Origin: Lyophyllum atratum
Taxonomy: Eukaryota; Basidiomycota; Agaricomycetes; Agaricales; Lyophyllaceae
Reading direction: 5' to 3'
Assembly (NCBI GenBank): GCA_014905825.1
Contig: JACGCN010000063.1
Coordinates: forward strand, 124,001 to 188,000
DNA length: 64,000 nucleotides
A program made the position numbers and the translations under genes. Below, piece by piece: positions 11,240 to 23,336 of the stretch; within the stretch, counting starts at the first letter, position 1, and each line of letters starts with the position of its first letter. The notes beneath the pieces were generated by a model, which was not told the origin of the DNA, did no database searches, and was given only the letters and a program-made list of their open reading frames with translations.

Positions 11240-13450
11240 GCGCTGGACTCGCCTCGCCCGCTACTATACAAGCCTTTGCTTCTAGACAGCGCTCTCTAAC
11301 CGTTGTTCGCATTCTTCTTTTCATTGCTACCATGCTTGTGACATGCCTGCCCCAGCCACTAGCTTTTTTATTGTTCGTGATACCGAACCTCTCCATATTA
11401 GATTTGTATCAGATATAGTTGTCCTTCGCCATTATTTTCGAACCCCTTCACGCCCTAACTCCCCCTTCAACCCTCAACGCCCCTCAACGCGAATCCGTTT
11501 CTCAGCTCAGGGGCCTCTCAGATTCTTTGCCCCCATCCCCCTTTTGCATCCGCCTTCTTTGAAGTTTGTTGCCAGCACACGCAGATCAAATCGACCTCTC
11601 GTGGTTGCGATGGCCTTGAATACCCTTTCACCTTCCCAAAATAGTACCCCCCCCCAACCCCAATGTGTATTGATATTCTTGGTCCGTCGTTATGTCGCGT
11701 ACCCTTACTACTACCTACATACAACCCCACTCAAGACTACCTATGCGTCCGTAGCTGAGCCATGCTTGTAACCTATTAGTTAAATTGTATGCCATGTTAA
11801 TTCGTTGCTGGTTGAAGTATAATTTGTTATTCTCTTCGCGGCACGGACTTGAACGGACCTGCGATATTGCGTTGGTACATGTGAAATCGGTGAAACCGGG
11901 CGTTGTTTATTCTAGAGGCCTATAGTATAACCGCAATTGCCATGGTCGTGGGGCCACTATTCACCAACTTGTTTCAGTGCACCAATACTTTCTCCACCTG
12001 TGTCATGAGCAGAGCTCGCTACCCCCGGCCATGTTCAAACGCTCGCCTCAGCATTGACTCATGTCTGAGACTCAACTGTATTCTGATGTCTCTCACACTC
12101 GGAGGCTTCTATGATGTATGATGCTCTTTGCCTTTCAGATCACTTCAACGTGAAGGCTTTGACGAAGTTGAAATGTCACTCTCATGCCGACAGGTATCAG
12201 TCCAACGTTTGTTTCTCTTGGTTTTCCGACGATCCAAAACCCTGAACTGGACTCTGATATGTTGCATGTCCAGGCCCATAGGCTATCTGGCAAATTTCGA
12301 TACAGGTCATGCGATTTAGGCTCGTCTCCTAGGCGTTATGTTAAATGTGTTACCCTCGTTCTTGCACTAGCGCGACCCAACCTCTTGCCAGTGGGCGCAA
12401 CGGATTTTGAACAACTCATCATTATCACTGATAGGATTCTCAGGGCTCTTGGCACCTTTCACTGTCTCGTGAGCTTAAATGCTGAAGCGACACTGAGTGG
12501 CGATCAATGCCTCGGGCCGTCCTTCCTCTTTCCTGTTCAATCGGAGGACACTCCACGGAAAATTACACGGGGGTTCGCGTTTCGTTATGTTGCTGGACTC
12601 CTCGTTAGGATGTCACCGCAGTTTGTACAGTCAATCAGTTCATATCATGTTTCGTCAAAGCACGATCAGATTTCGCAGAAGATTCATCACGTTGACATCG
12701 CTCGAAAACCGGGGTAAGTGTGCAATGTACACACTATGAGGCATGCCCAGCGTCTCAAGGTCCTTCCATTTCCCTCTCCACGCGGAGTTAAGGCACTACG
12801 ATTCTAACAATATCTAGGTCCTCCGCAAAAGCCATTGAGTGTTATGTAAATGTGATTCTACTCGCACGTTCTCCCCGCCTCATGACTGGTTCTGCTGCCG
12901 ATGTACCAGGAGGGTCATGCAAGCGTGAAATATGTAGTTTTGAGGAACATAGCTGCAGCTGAGTCGTCTCTCGAAAGGATAATCAAGAGCTGTAATGAAT
13001 AATTTCGCGTTACATCCCTGGAGTACCATAGACTTATGACAGATTCTCGTTTACTGTGATGAGGAATCCGCCGGAGGTTCCGCCGACGAGCATGGGAGAG
13101 AAGGGGGAATGAGGCGTGGGAAGATGAAGCCAGCGAGGAAGATTCTTTGACAGGCGGTGCCCAACTTCACCCCCGTTCACTATTACTTAGTATTTTCTGG
13201 CGGCACCTCTACCATAGTAGTTGTGGGCAACTCTTGTCTGTCTTCGCCCCTCAAAATTTGGCTCTCTTATCGAACGTCCTGATCCGGAGGCATCATTATT
13301 ACGACAAAATTTTTCGTCCATCTCACTTTTCTCGTGGACGACATTTGCTCGACTTAATTGGCCCTTTCCTTCAAGGTCTTCGTATTCAGACGGACAAGCG
13401 TCCGCCCATCACTTTCGTAATCCCTAATCGTTTCATTCACACCCACTATA
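11240..13450. other. Gene-poor intergenic region
   Basis: About 2.2 kb between two plus-strand genes. The longest ORF (12184-12717, plus, 177 codons) has no recognisable motif, no convincing splice context and a mixed composition, so I do not call it. The last 250 bases, rich in C and T, probably belong to the promoter and 5' UTR of the PUF gene. I see no repeats or RNA genes. Confidence 0.5.
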
Positions 13451-16400
13451 ATGTCATTATCAGCCTCTGACAACAACGGCTCCTATTCTCGGGCTCCGCC
13501 CCCTGGGAAGACGCCGCCTCCTGCACCGTCTGCTGCGTTCGCTAAAAGGTACGCATGAGCCCTGTACAGCTTCTTCGTTACTGATCAGTTTCACAGAGCG
13601 CGGGAGGCTGAAGAAAGATCGGGAGGCAGATACAGGCCCCCTGCGCTGCGCGCCCTAGCTTCAGGCGGATCCCCACCTAATGAACATTCCCCCTCTGTCA
13701 CGACTCCTGTGGATGGCTCCACGCTGCCTCCCACTAATTATCCCCCCGGGTTTCGGAGGGCAAGGGCTGGGACCCTACCTTCAAATGTCCAACTTGCTGC
13801 GCAACGTTTCGCGGCGGCTTCCAGCACATTGGGCAGCACCCCAGCATCGACCGACTCCCTAAACGAGCAGGTGCAGAGGCAAGCCCCGGTGCCCCTTCCC
13901 AGTATGGCGGCGCCAGCGCGCCCGAGTCTACGACACGCAACATCGGTCGCATCAACCGCCGCTTCCTCGGCGGCGACTGAACGCAATAGCCGACTTCGAT
14001 CAGGATCGCTCACTTTACCGACTGGTGGCCTTTCCAATGCTTTCGGCCCATCCATCTTTTCTTCGTCCTGGTTGTCCTCGACTAATGGAAGTGGGAATGG
14101 TTTTCCCATTCTGGATGAGTTGCGATCCGTCACTTCTGCAGATTCTGGCGCAGACGACTTCGACGTGCACACCCTCGATTACCTCGGTTTAGATGACTAT
14201 CGTACTCCACCAGCAGCGACCATAACTGAGCTGCGCAACCAAGTTCAGGCCACCATCGCGGGAAATCTTGCCGGAAACCCATCCCGAATGCGTGCGAGCA
14301 CCGTTTCCAACCCGTACCGCAGCCGGCCTTCTGTGGGTGGGTCTTTGCTCGCCACACCAGCTGCTGAAGAGGAAGAAGAATATTTCGATAATTACGACGA
14401 CCACGTTTACACCCGCCAACGCATTAACTCTTACGAAACTTCCACCCCTGACGGCGGTTACCCCTCGTCTGCCTACATGGCCAAAGGATTCAAGCCTACT
14501 GAGCATTTGGCTATAAGACCAAGGGCCATCTCAGTTGGCAATCTTGATGACCCCATGCGCTCCATTCAACGTCGTGCCACCACCGCCGCTGATACACACC
14601 CTTATGTCAACGAATTGACGCATCAGAGTGCCGGCCTCTCCATGATCAATAACAACCTTGGCGGGCCAGCTGGCATCTTAAAAAGCATGGCTGCATCTCG
14701 AGCTGGCGTTTCTCCCAGCGTGCATTTCCCTGGTGGAGATACCATCACGCCAGGGCGAGGGGCTTCAGCATACCTGATCGCGCCTTCCTCTCAAAACCGT
14801 TCCCTTTCTCCCAAGTCGGAAGGGCCCTCCTCTCAGACGCAGACTCCGACCCGTTCCTTGTGGATTGGGAACCTTGACAGCGCTGTCACGAGCGAGCAGC
14901 TTATCCACGTATTCGCCTCGTACGGCGCTATCGAGAGCCTTAGGCTTTTACCCGAGAAGGTAAAGCCAGGTTTTTGGGGAGTATACGCAGTATTAACTTT
15001 ACATTTCCCAGGAATGTGGTTTTGTGAACTTCGTTGACCAGGCAGACGCCATACGTGCTAAAGACGACGTTCTCAACAGACTCGGTGGAAACATCGGAAT
15101 GCCGAATGGCCAAACCGTACGCATCGGGTTTGGCAAGGCGGACAGCGCTCCTGTGGCCCCTGCCAAAGGAACACCGACCAGCCCAGGTCCCACATCCCCT
15201 GGTGCTGCTCCTGGGAAGACAGCTGGCCCCAACTCCGGCCTGGGTCCGATGGATGCTCAATTGCAATCAACTCCGACACGGGCACTCTGGATTGGATCCA
15301 TCCCGTCCACTACTACACCCGCTACTATCTTGAGCGTGTTCAGCCCATACGGGCCGATTGAGTCTGCCAGGGTCTTGACACACAAAAACTGCGGATTCAG
15401 TTCGTCTCTCCTTTCTTCATGATAAACTTGATATATCTGACGATGTGTTCCCTATAGTCAATTTCGAACGTTTGGATGACGCTGTTAGAGCCCGCAAGGC
15501 TCTCAACGGTCGCGATGTTCTTGGAAGCGATGTAGGAGCTATCCGTATTGGATTTGCTAAAGTCCCCGTCAAAAATGGACAAGAAGGTGGAGGCACTGAA
15601 GACAACGCGAATATTGTGGTCCAAGGCGTAGGTGACCTCAGCGTTGGGGCCACCATCCATGCGCTTCGCTCCGTCAAGGGAGCTTCCACAATCCCGGCTG
15701 ATCAACAAGTCCTCGGTGGAGCCGTTGAAAACTACAGGTCGAACCTCCTTCTCAGCATGATTGGGTCCGGGCAGCACACGGCGTCATACCTCAATGATGG
15801 GCTGGCCAAGCCCCCTGGATGGGCGCCTTCAGTCACTGAGCAACAGATGATCATGAGGGAACTCAGTGCCGGGAGCAACGATGCTGAGGCAGATATCCTA
15901 GCTCTCGCAGGTTCGTTGTTTGCATTTTCGGTTATTGGGGCCACATGCTTACCCAATTGTCCATACTAAGATTTCCGGCCTCCAACTATGTATTATACCA
16001 CTATTCCCCTGGTTTCGGAGCGACCCCACAATAGGCGTTGGGATGCTTCGAAGTTGCGAGAGCTTCGCAAACGCTTAGATTCAGGGACCATGACTGTCGA
16101 TGAGGTTGATCAGGTCGCTGCTGACTTCCTCGATGGCGAGATTGTAGACCTTGCGTCCGATTGGTTGGGCAACACAGTGAGTCTCTAAGTATCGTTACGC
16201 TAGATGGTTCTGAATGTCCATTCTAGGTCGTCCAAAAACTCTTCGAGAAGTGTTCGCCTGGTCCAAGGTTTATGATGCTGGAGCGTATCACTCCCAACCT
16301 TGCTATGATCGGTATCCACAAAAATGGCACTTGGGCTGCACAGAAGATCATCGAATGTGTCACTAGTCAGGAAGAAGTCGCATTGATCGCTCAGAACCTG

Positions 16401-17715
16401 AGAGCTTATGCTCCTCCCCTTCTTCTGGATCAATTCGGAAATTATGTCGTCCAGTACGTTCCCTGCCAGTCGAACTTGCCATCATCCTTACATGTGCTTT
16501 CTCAGATGTTGCCTTCGATTTGGTGCTCCTGCGAATGAGTTCATTTTCGATGCTATTGTGGATCGTATGTGGGAAGTTGCTCAAGGCCGCTTCGGCGCTC
16601 GTAGTATGAGGGCTTGTCTTGAAAGTCCCCACATCACTCTCAGCCAGCAGCGTCGCATCGCGACCGCAGTCATCCTCAACTCGATTCCACTGGCAACCAA
16701 TCCCAACGGTGCACTCTTGCTGACTTGGCTCCTCGACACGTCTGGCTTCCCTTCGCGATACAACCTGCTCGCCCCACGCTTTACACCTCATCTTTCTCAT
16801 CTGTGCACCCACAAGTTGGCCTCCCTCACCGTCCTTCGGATCGTCAACCAGAAGATTGAGCCAGAAGCCTCACTTCAAATCGTCGAGGCTCTGTTCTCCT
16901 CACCTGGGGATCATGTTCTTACAGATGTTCTTGGAGATCAGGTCAATGGTGTTGCAGTCGTTCACAAGATCCTAACCAGTCCCTTCATCGACCCCATCGC
17001 CAAACCCGAATATGTGGAAGCCACTAAACGCGTCCTCATCGAGCTAAAAGTCATTGCTACTCAAGCTTACCGCCGACTCATTGAGGAGGTCGGTTTACCA
17101 GTTCCGAACTTCCAGCCCACTTATACCAACCTTCCCCCTGGCGGCAAGACCAAACCCCCTCAGAGCCAATTCGGGATGCCCGGTTTGCCCTCAGGATACC
17201 CCTCTAACGATCAGGGTCTAGCGTCCATGATGGCGGCTCTTCAAATGGGAGGTCAGAACCCACAAGCTGGCCCCGCCCACCCCCAACTTCAAATTGATGC
17301 CCAGTATACCAACGCTCCTCCCCCGAGGCGCAATGTACCTTCTTCAGCTGGATTTTCGCCTTCTTCAGATCCCTTCAACCCTTTCGCTCTGCGCTCCCCC
17401 GAGCCTCCTCGTTCAGGCGGCATGTCTGGCGGCATGTCTGGCGGCATGTCTGGCGGCATTCCTAGCGGCATTCGTCGTGGCCCAGGAGGCATGCCACCTT
17501 CTAATGGGTCGCTGACTCCGACGAACTCTTACGGCAACCCGTCGCCTGGTCTCTCGCAACCCAACTCTATGCTCGGAATGAGTCAACCTTCCTATGGGGG
17601 TATGGCTCCTCAGTCCGTTCAGTCGGTCCAATCCGTTCCACCCCACATGTACCAACAGTACATGTATCAAGCATATCAACCGAACCCCCCGAACATGGGG
17701 ACATTCCACGCGTAA
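13451..17715 (+). CDS. Pumilio-family RNA-binding protein with two RRMs (JSN1/PUF2 type)
   Basis: Seven exons (13451-13548, 13597-14959, 15012-15399, 15458-15910, 15971-16176, 16227-16453, 16506-17715) encode 1314 residues. After a long Ser/Pro-rich disordered start come two RRMs: one at about 460-540 (SLWIGNLDSAVTSEQL with RNP1-like CGFVNFVDQ) and one at about 577-655 (ALWIGSIPSTTTPAT, CGFINFE). PUF helical repeats follow (about 790-1130), for example GIHKNGTWAAQKIIE and LLDQFGNYVVQCCLRFG. This RRM plus PUF order is that of yeast Jsn1/Puf2, which bind 3' UTRs of mRNAs for membrane and mitochondrial proteins; the target set here is unknown. The tail is Gly/Pro/Met/Gln-rich and includes a tandem SGGM repeat. 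Every exon joins in frame. Confidence 0.9.
17416..17460 (+). repeat. In-frame 12-bp tandem repeat (Ser-Gly-Gly-Met)
   Basis: Three perfect copies of GGCGGCATGTCT (17416-17451) and a degenerate fourth, inside the last exon of the PUF gene. They code for repeated Gly-Gly-Met-Ser in the disordered C-terminal tail. Perfect identity suggests recent slippage, so length may vary between strains. Confidence 0.85.
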
Positions 17716-18172
17716 ATGCCCCATACGAATCTTCATGACTTCCGCTCCTTTTCCCGATTTCTCTCTGCTATGCATCACGCTCATTTGCTTGGTCTCTCTA
17801 CATCTTTCGAATGTCCGTATGCGCTTGGTTTATTATTTGGATCGTTATTCCTCCTTTTATACCCGTATCCTCCCCCGCAAAGCGTTGTACATGCCTCTGC
17901 ACATTCCTTTGAACCAAAAATCGGGGCGCTAATACCTATTGGCGGTGTTGTTGACATGGCTTGTTATTTCCAGTATTGCTACTTACATATTCCTCCTCGT
18001 CTTTCTACTTTATACTGTATAACAAAGGACGGCTGTTCAAGACAGTTATGAATATATAGACAGCTCGGTACAAGCAGTTGTGATAATATGAAGGACTGCT
18101 TAACAAAAGGGTTTTGAGAGCCTCAGGGTTGGACTCGATGACGTAAAGAACTGCAACTTGGCACCTGCGACG
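17716..18172. other. Intergenic
   Basis: 457 bases holding the probable 3' UTR of the PUF gene (T-rich) and the short promoter of the next plus-strand gene. No gene or repeat seen. Confidence 0.5.
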
Positions 18173-18891
18173 ATGGGAAGCGCAGCATCCAAGGCCAGCC
18201 GCAAGCTTCCCAAACGCACAGAGACCCCTTCGTGGGCCGGTGTCCGCACACCTCACGTCTCGGAGAAACCGAACGACCGGCGCGCCAGTGAGACCAGAAC
18301 GCAAGGTCAGCGACATTGCACTTCATGTCACAGTTCACCTTTTCATTAGAACATTAGATATTGAAAAGGATGCGCAGGACCCTGATTTTCTGGCAAACCT
18401 CACTAGACTAGGCCCTGTACGCGTGGATCATCACATGCAGACAATCCGACCAGTAAGCCCATATTTCTGGAGAAAAAAATATTGCTACTGAACACGCTGT
18501 GTTTAGAAGGCAACAGAAGTGGGCCAACTCTTCAAATCCCGCACAGAGTCCGAACTCGAGGCCGCTTCCCCAGTCCCCATTCGTAATCGTCTCCATGCCG
18601 CGACGCTTAGCGAGCTTCTGGACAAACGCAAGTCCGCAAAGTCTGCGCAGGATGTGGAACGGCTTGCGGAACAATATAACATCGATGTTGCGAAGTTGGA
18701 GAAGCTCGCACGGTTTGTGAATACTCCAAGTATCCAGAGCGGGACGGCAGTGAGGATAGTCGAAAAGGATGGCGAGGAGAGCCTTATGACGGAAGTTCGT
18801 TGCTCCTTCATTCAACCACGCCCTGACACCCTGCTAATTCCATGGCCGTTTTGCGAAGGCTGTGTGGATCGAACCCCCCCGTCAAAAGTGA
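18173..18891 (+). CDS. NDUFAF4-like protein (putative complex I assembly factor)
   Basis: Four exons (18173-18305, 18358-18452, 18507-18794, 18859-18891) give a 182-residue protein. It starts MGSAASKASRK, a good N-myristoylation context. The middle block has LGPVRVDHHMQTIRP. The C-terminal half reads LSELLDKRKSAKSAQDVERL, then AEQYNIDVAKLEKLARFVNT and finally VWIEPPRQK. The order (MG start, a leucine-rich helix ending in K, a predicted helix with Y-x-(L/I)-(E/D) and a final EPP/FPPE-like tail) resembles human NDUFAF4, a myristoylated assembly factor of mitochondrial complex I. The likeness is from memory and weak, so the function is a guess; the gene itself is well supported by frame-consistent splicing. 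Confidence 0.6.
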
Positions 18892-19194
18892 AAACAAGTA
18901 TGTACCCTTATTCAGCTATAATCCACGGGGCCAATACTCCTTTAATATGCATTTCATCGCTCCCTTCATCTGCTCGACACTCCGGACCGCAAATATCTGC
19001 ATTTACCCTCAATCCAGGGAACAGGCCATTCGGCTGAGATTGGAAATCCGATAGGCGCCGGGAGGTCAAGACATCGATGTAATCAGTGACAGGCAGCGTG
19101 TCTGGAAAATCCTCCTCAGGCATCGGAACGCCATTATTCCCAGAACTCCACAGAAGAGGATATACTGACGGGAAACGCCGCACCCACGGGCTCG

Positions 19195-19452
19195 TTATCG
19201 TGTCGTTCTTCCGTTCTTCCATTCCTCGTGTCCAGCTCCAGCTGCTTGGCGAAACGCATCTGGGACCGGAGGTATTTTGGACGGAATGCTGGCTGGCGGC
19301 ACGATTTCCTGCCGGACTTGAGATATGCTGAGGGAGAGGCAAATCGTACTCACCCCAAGTGTATGGAACCTACTGGATTCCGAATTCAGCGTATCACCAC
19401 AAATGAGATGATTATCCAGGAGTTTACTTAAGATAGCTCGTATGGATTGCAT
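19195..19452 (-). CDS. Small unrecognised ORF(s), exon structure unsolved
   Basis: On the minus strand an 85-codon ORF begins MQSIRAILSKLL and carries a protein-like stretch (QVRQEIVPPASIPSKIPPV, DAFRQAAGAGHEEW). Two other frames over the same bases are also open for long stretches, and candidate introns inside (for example from 19354) would be only 26-37 nt, below the usual size here. An adjacent ORF, 18908-19342, overlaps it in another frame. I do not recognise a family. It may be a small mitochondrial protein upstream of and divergent to the FMP25-like gene, or chance. Confidence 0.22.
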   Translation of the reverse strand: MQSIRAILSKLLDNHLICGDTLNSESSRFHTLGVSTICLSLSISQVRQEIVPPASIPSKIPPVPDAFRQAAGAGHEEWKNGRTTR

Positions 19453-19522
19453 CTATGGCCCATAATCAGTGCTGGATGGGTACATATCAATGATTTGAAA
19501 TTTAGAGAGGGTTCCATCCTTG

Positions 19523-19528
19523 CACGTG
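19523..19528. promoter_or_regulatory. CACGTG E-box upstream of the FMP25-like gene
   Basis: A palindromic CACGTG lies 84 bp before the start codon at 19612. In yeasts this is the core of Cbf1/bHLH binding sites, common at genes for respiration and sulfur metabolism. Function here is inferred. Confidence 0.35.
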
Positions 19529-19611
19529 ATCGCGATTAACGCATGGAATGTCCCGAGTCTGTTTCAGTGTGACGCGATTTCTCACTTGAACGACCAAATC
19601 CGCCGAAGAAC

Positions 19612-21749
19612 ATGTTCAAGCGTGCAGGGAACTCGCTTGCACCTCGTCTTCGCAGACTTCACTCACAGGCCTCCACCACAGCTCGTGGTGTGCGCAAAGG
19701 CCTCCGAGCATCCCCTGGCGCAATCACATCGGCCAGCTTAGTGGCTGCATCTCTTCTATGGTATACGAACACGCAAACTGTACACAACGATGCTATTTCC
19801 CCGGTAGCGCTCGGAAAGTCAAAGCAGGAACCATCGCTCATTGCTGGTGGAGATGTGGCAGACTCGGAGGACCTGCGGACGGTGGTATGGGGTTCGAATA
19901 GGCGCGTCATCCTCGCTATGCAGACATACCTCTGAAAGCTAATATGCGCGCACTTACATATTTCAGGTCTAAAACTCTTACTCCGGAGCCTGCAGAAGTT
20001 ATTCGCACACCGTCTATTGCACAGTGGTTGGACGGTGTGGCGCTCCGGGACCTTGTGCTTCACCAGAACTACGCGGCGTGCGTCGACGCACGAGGAGATG
20101 TCTACCAATGGGGCTGCGGATTTGCAGGGCAAGACCCGGAGAAGAAAAACAAATTGACGCTGACATTGAGAGCAAAAGTATGTCTTCTGCATCACCTATT
20201 ACTGCCATTATAATATACGATGATGGGCTCGTAGGATATCATACAACTAACGCCGACTGAAGGGAAGCTCTACGCGCTTTCGGCGTCTGGAAAAGTCTAC
20301 GCGCTGGCATCGCAGGCCGACAAACAAGAGCTTCGACCCGGTGCGCCTACTCCATCAAGTGATTCCTGGTGGGGTACTGGATGGCTGTGGGGCGAGGACG
20401 AGACTGTCGACTTTGTTGAAATCTCACCCAGGGAGACTCTCTCATGGGGTGAAAAGTATGTCTCGGAGTCCTCTAAGTGAATGTCTCATTCAAACTCTTG
20501 CTTCGTCCAGAATCGTCTCAATTGATGCTGGAAATGACCATGTCCTCGCGGTTACTTCGAAGGGGAGAACCTTTGCACATCCGGTAAACAAGAATGCCAA
20601 CGCTTACGGGCAACTTGGACTGCGCAAGTTTCAGATCCCTGACCCCAGCGTCCACCATCGCTCCACAGCCCACGGCCATCTCGACGTGGAACTTATTCCT
20701 AAATCAATCGCTGATCCCTACGCAAAATCCACTCGTGCTACTCGTCCGAATCAAGAACGTACGATGTCCGAGAATTTGGCAAACATTGACGACACCAGCA
20801 TCAGGTTCTGCACCAATTTCTTTGAGATTCCTGTTCTAAAAGGGGTTGACGTCGCGCAAGTCGCGACGGGTGGGAGAACGAGTTTTGTACGCACGACGAC
20901 GGGTAGAGTTCTTGGCTGGGGTGCAAACGAGTATGGGTGAGCGATCTCGTTTCTCCATTCCGGCCCTTAGAGTTTACAGCTGCTCCCCAGACAAATTGGT
21001 CTAGGCATCAACATGGCGTTGGAGACTATCATTGTCCCCACCGAGGTTGTTCTCTGGGTGTCGGGTGCTGACCGCCTCAACACGAAATGCTTGGATATCT
21101 CAGCAGGTATGGATGCTCGCTCATCCTCTACTATTATAAATTCGTTTATGCAATTCTGTTCACTCATATCAGGTGGTGACCTAACGGCCTTCATCGTCCA
21201 ACGCAGTTTTCCATCATCTCCAACCAAAATTGACCTCCTTATGTGCGGGAATGGCCAATGGGGCGGCCTCGGCAGCAACATCTTTAGCACCGCCCAAAGT
21301 GCCCCACTGCGAGCCAGGAATGTCAGTGGACTCATTGAATGTAAGTGGAATTTGCATAACTGCCAAAAGTTCTTTGTAATGTTCTTCGAATCACAGATAG
21401 CGACGCTACTCGGAGCCTACAGCCTATAGCTCCCCACAAAGTCATCATTTCCCCTACTGGCCACGTCCTTCTCACTCTAAACACCGCATCTAACGCCGAC
21501 GTCGGCGGCCGCGATCTAGTTGTGTGGGGCAAGAATTACGAGTCTGAGCTCGGCAACGGCAAGAAAGCCAGCATTCCCGTACCGACGACGCTCGAGACGC
21601 CGAATGGCGGACGCTTCATGCTCCGGCGGCGCAAAGCTAAGGAGGTAAAGGACCCGCATGGCAAGGTGTGGAAGCGCGACGTCAAAGTTGAGCAGTGTGC
21701 GGCTGTTGGGCCAGCTAACAGCGTGGTGTATTGGAAGATCGTCTCATAG
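19612..21749 (+). CDS. FMP25: FMP25-like mitochondrial RCC1-repeat protein
   Basis: Exons 19612-19901, 19967-20177, 20235-20455, 20511-20936, 20991-21106, 21173-21340 and 21397-21749 encode 594 residues. The N-terminus is a basic mitochondrial presequence (MFKRAGNSLAPRLRRLHS) followed by one hydrophobic segment (about 44-58). The rest is a chain of RCC1-type blades: VVWGSNR, VDARGDVYQWGCGF, VLAVTSKGRTFA, VLGWGANEYGQIGLG, LLMCGNGQWGGLG and DLVVWGKNYESELGNGK. This layout matches yeast Fmp25, an inner-membrane protein linked to bc1 complex (complex III) assembly. The first intron must use a GC donor at 19902 (AG|GCGCGT) to keep WGSNR joined to SKTLTPEPAEV; all GT choices break the frame or delete a conserved stretch. 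Gene identity is good; exact role is from yeast. Confidence 0.85.
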
Positions 21750-22239
21750 CGGTGAAGGGAGTGCTTTTCGTATTCTAATTCCCTTTGGGGCACGTAGTGT
21801 ATCTCAAGGACGTTGTGCATGTGTCGATTATAATTACCCTATTCTTCCTACTGACTGCAGTAGATTATCTCCCTCCAAGCCAAATAAAAGTGATTTAACA
21901 CTGCACTGTCAATAATCAAGCGATGCTCGTCCTCGGGCCTCGCCTAATTACCATAAGAGGTCTAATTTTAGATCGGTTAGATAAAAAGTCGGATCCCCTA
22001 AACTTGCTTCCGGAAGATATAAACAGTTGCAATAAGCTTGCGACCCTAATCTTCTTTCCCTGCCACCACTACCACCACCAACTATCCGCCACCGCCCAAC
22101 GTCTCCCAGTCCAGCCTTGATCTTTCACGTCAGTAATCCGTTGCTATCCATTTGACATGCAGATCTCACGTCTCATGTCTTGACTTAGCTGATCCGACGA
22201 CGGCACCGTGCTCGCGCTACTACTCAACCACGGTCCACA
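21750..22239. other. Intergenic
   Basis: 490 bases between two plus-strand genes. Probable 3' UTR of the RCC1-repeat gene and C/A-rich promoter or 5' UTR of the next. No gene or repeat supported. Confidence 0.5.
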
Positions 22240-23336
22240 ATGGCCACTACTAACGTCCTGGGATCGCCCACCTTCTCAGCCGTTTCTACTACCTCGTCCT
22301 TCGTCATGCTCTCCGCAAATACTACGCCTCATGAATCCACATCTTCCGACGACTCAGACGATGAAATTGTCTACAGTATCTCTGAGGACTCCTTTTTATC
22401 GTCCAGCGGCTCCTCTGCTAGCGATCCAGCGTCAGACGACGACTTTGTCGTCCTGCCCAGGCCAAGACAACCCAGGACTGTATTGGAGACCGGGCTCTCC
22501 ACCCCCAACGGCGGCGACGACTCGGATCGCGCACAGACGCCGAGCCTCGCAAGTCTTACGGCTGATCTACAGAAACTCAGCGTCAACGATTCTGCGCCAG
22601 GCTCTCGTCCTAAGAAGGCCAAAAAAGCACCAAAGTCCGTCCTTGTTGCTAACGATGGCGCGAAACGGAAACCGAAGAAGGCAGCTCAGCCTTCTGCGGA
22701 AGAAGCCACCGCTTCGTATCCCTCACCTGGTCCATCCCCTGCTCGTCCCAAGCGCGTGTCTACTCCATCCACTACTATCATTCACAAGGAGCAGGCGGTG
22801 GTCAGAGTTGAGGCGAAGAAAACGAAGAGCAGGAAGAAGAAGGCGACTGGGCTTGGAGCCCGTTCAGTCGTTGACGACGCCTCGGAAATATTCTCTGACT
22901 ATGGGGACTCTGATGCCGGTTCTCCGTCCATGTATGAAGAAGCCGTCGGTTACATTACGTCGTACGTGTTTACTACCTCCTATTAAACCTGCACTTAATT
23001 ATATCCTGCAACAGATTCCTCTCTAATCCTGCTGCCCGCGAGAATTCCGCTTGCCGTCTCACTTTCCTTCAGGCGCTAATCATTGAACTGGGCCTTGCAT
23101 CATCTTCCCTCCCAGCGTCTCTCACCTCAGCTAAGGCCTTCCTGAAGACGCGTGCCTTTCTCAATATCAAAGAATACCTCGCAGTGCGGGAACAGGGTCC
23201 CGCGGCGGTGCAGCGCATTATGCATCCCAGTCGTAATGCCTTGATCAAAGATATCAAGAAAAACAAGAACAAGGCATCACTGCGGTGGGTGAAGGATAGT
23301 GGATTCCAGGTTCTCCTGGTTCAGTGCTATCACTGA
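22240..23336 (+). CDS. Conserved-looking fungal protein of unknown function
   Basis: Two exons (22240-22961 and 23015-23336) give 347 residues. The first part is disordered: acidic Ser/Asp runs (STSSDDSDDEIVYS, SASDPASDDDF) then a Lys-rich segment (RPKKAKKAPK, KKTKSRKKK). The end is an ordered, all-helical-looking domain: AACRLTF-like start, FLQALIIELGLASSSLP, SAKAFLKTRAFLNIKEYLAVRE and the basic RNALIKDIKKNKNK. I do not recognise the family. Basic patches and acidic tails suggest a nuclear protein; this is inference. An overlapping 272-codon ORF in another frame (22208-23026) is a shadow: it lacks the splice continuity and has a random composition. Confidence 0.72.

Noticed and set aside
12184..12717. 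177-codon plus-strand ORF in a gene-poor stretch
   Set aside because: No recognisable motif, no splice partners and mixed composition; a chance ORF of this length is possible in 64 kb.
22208..23026. 272-codon plus-strand ORF rich in Pro, Arg and Leu
   Set aside because: It is the +1 shadow of the well-supported two-exon gene 22240-23336.
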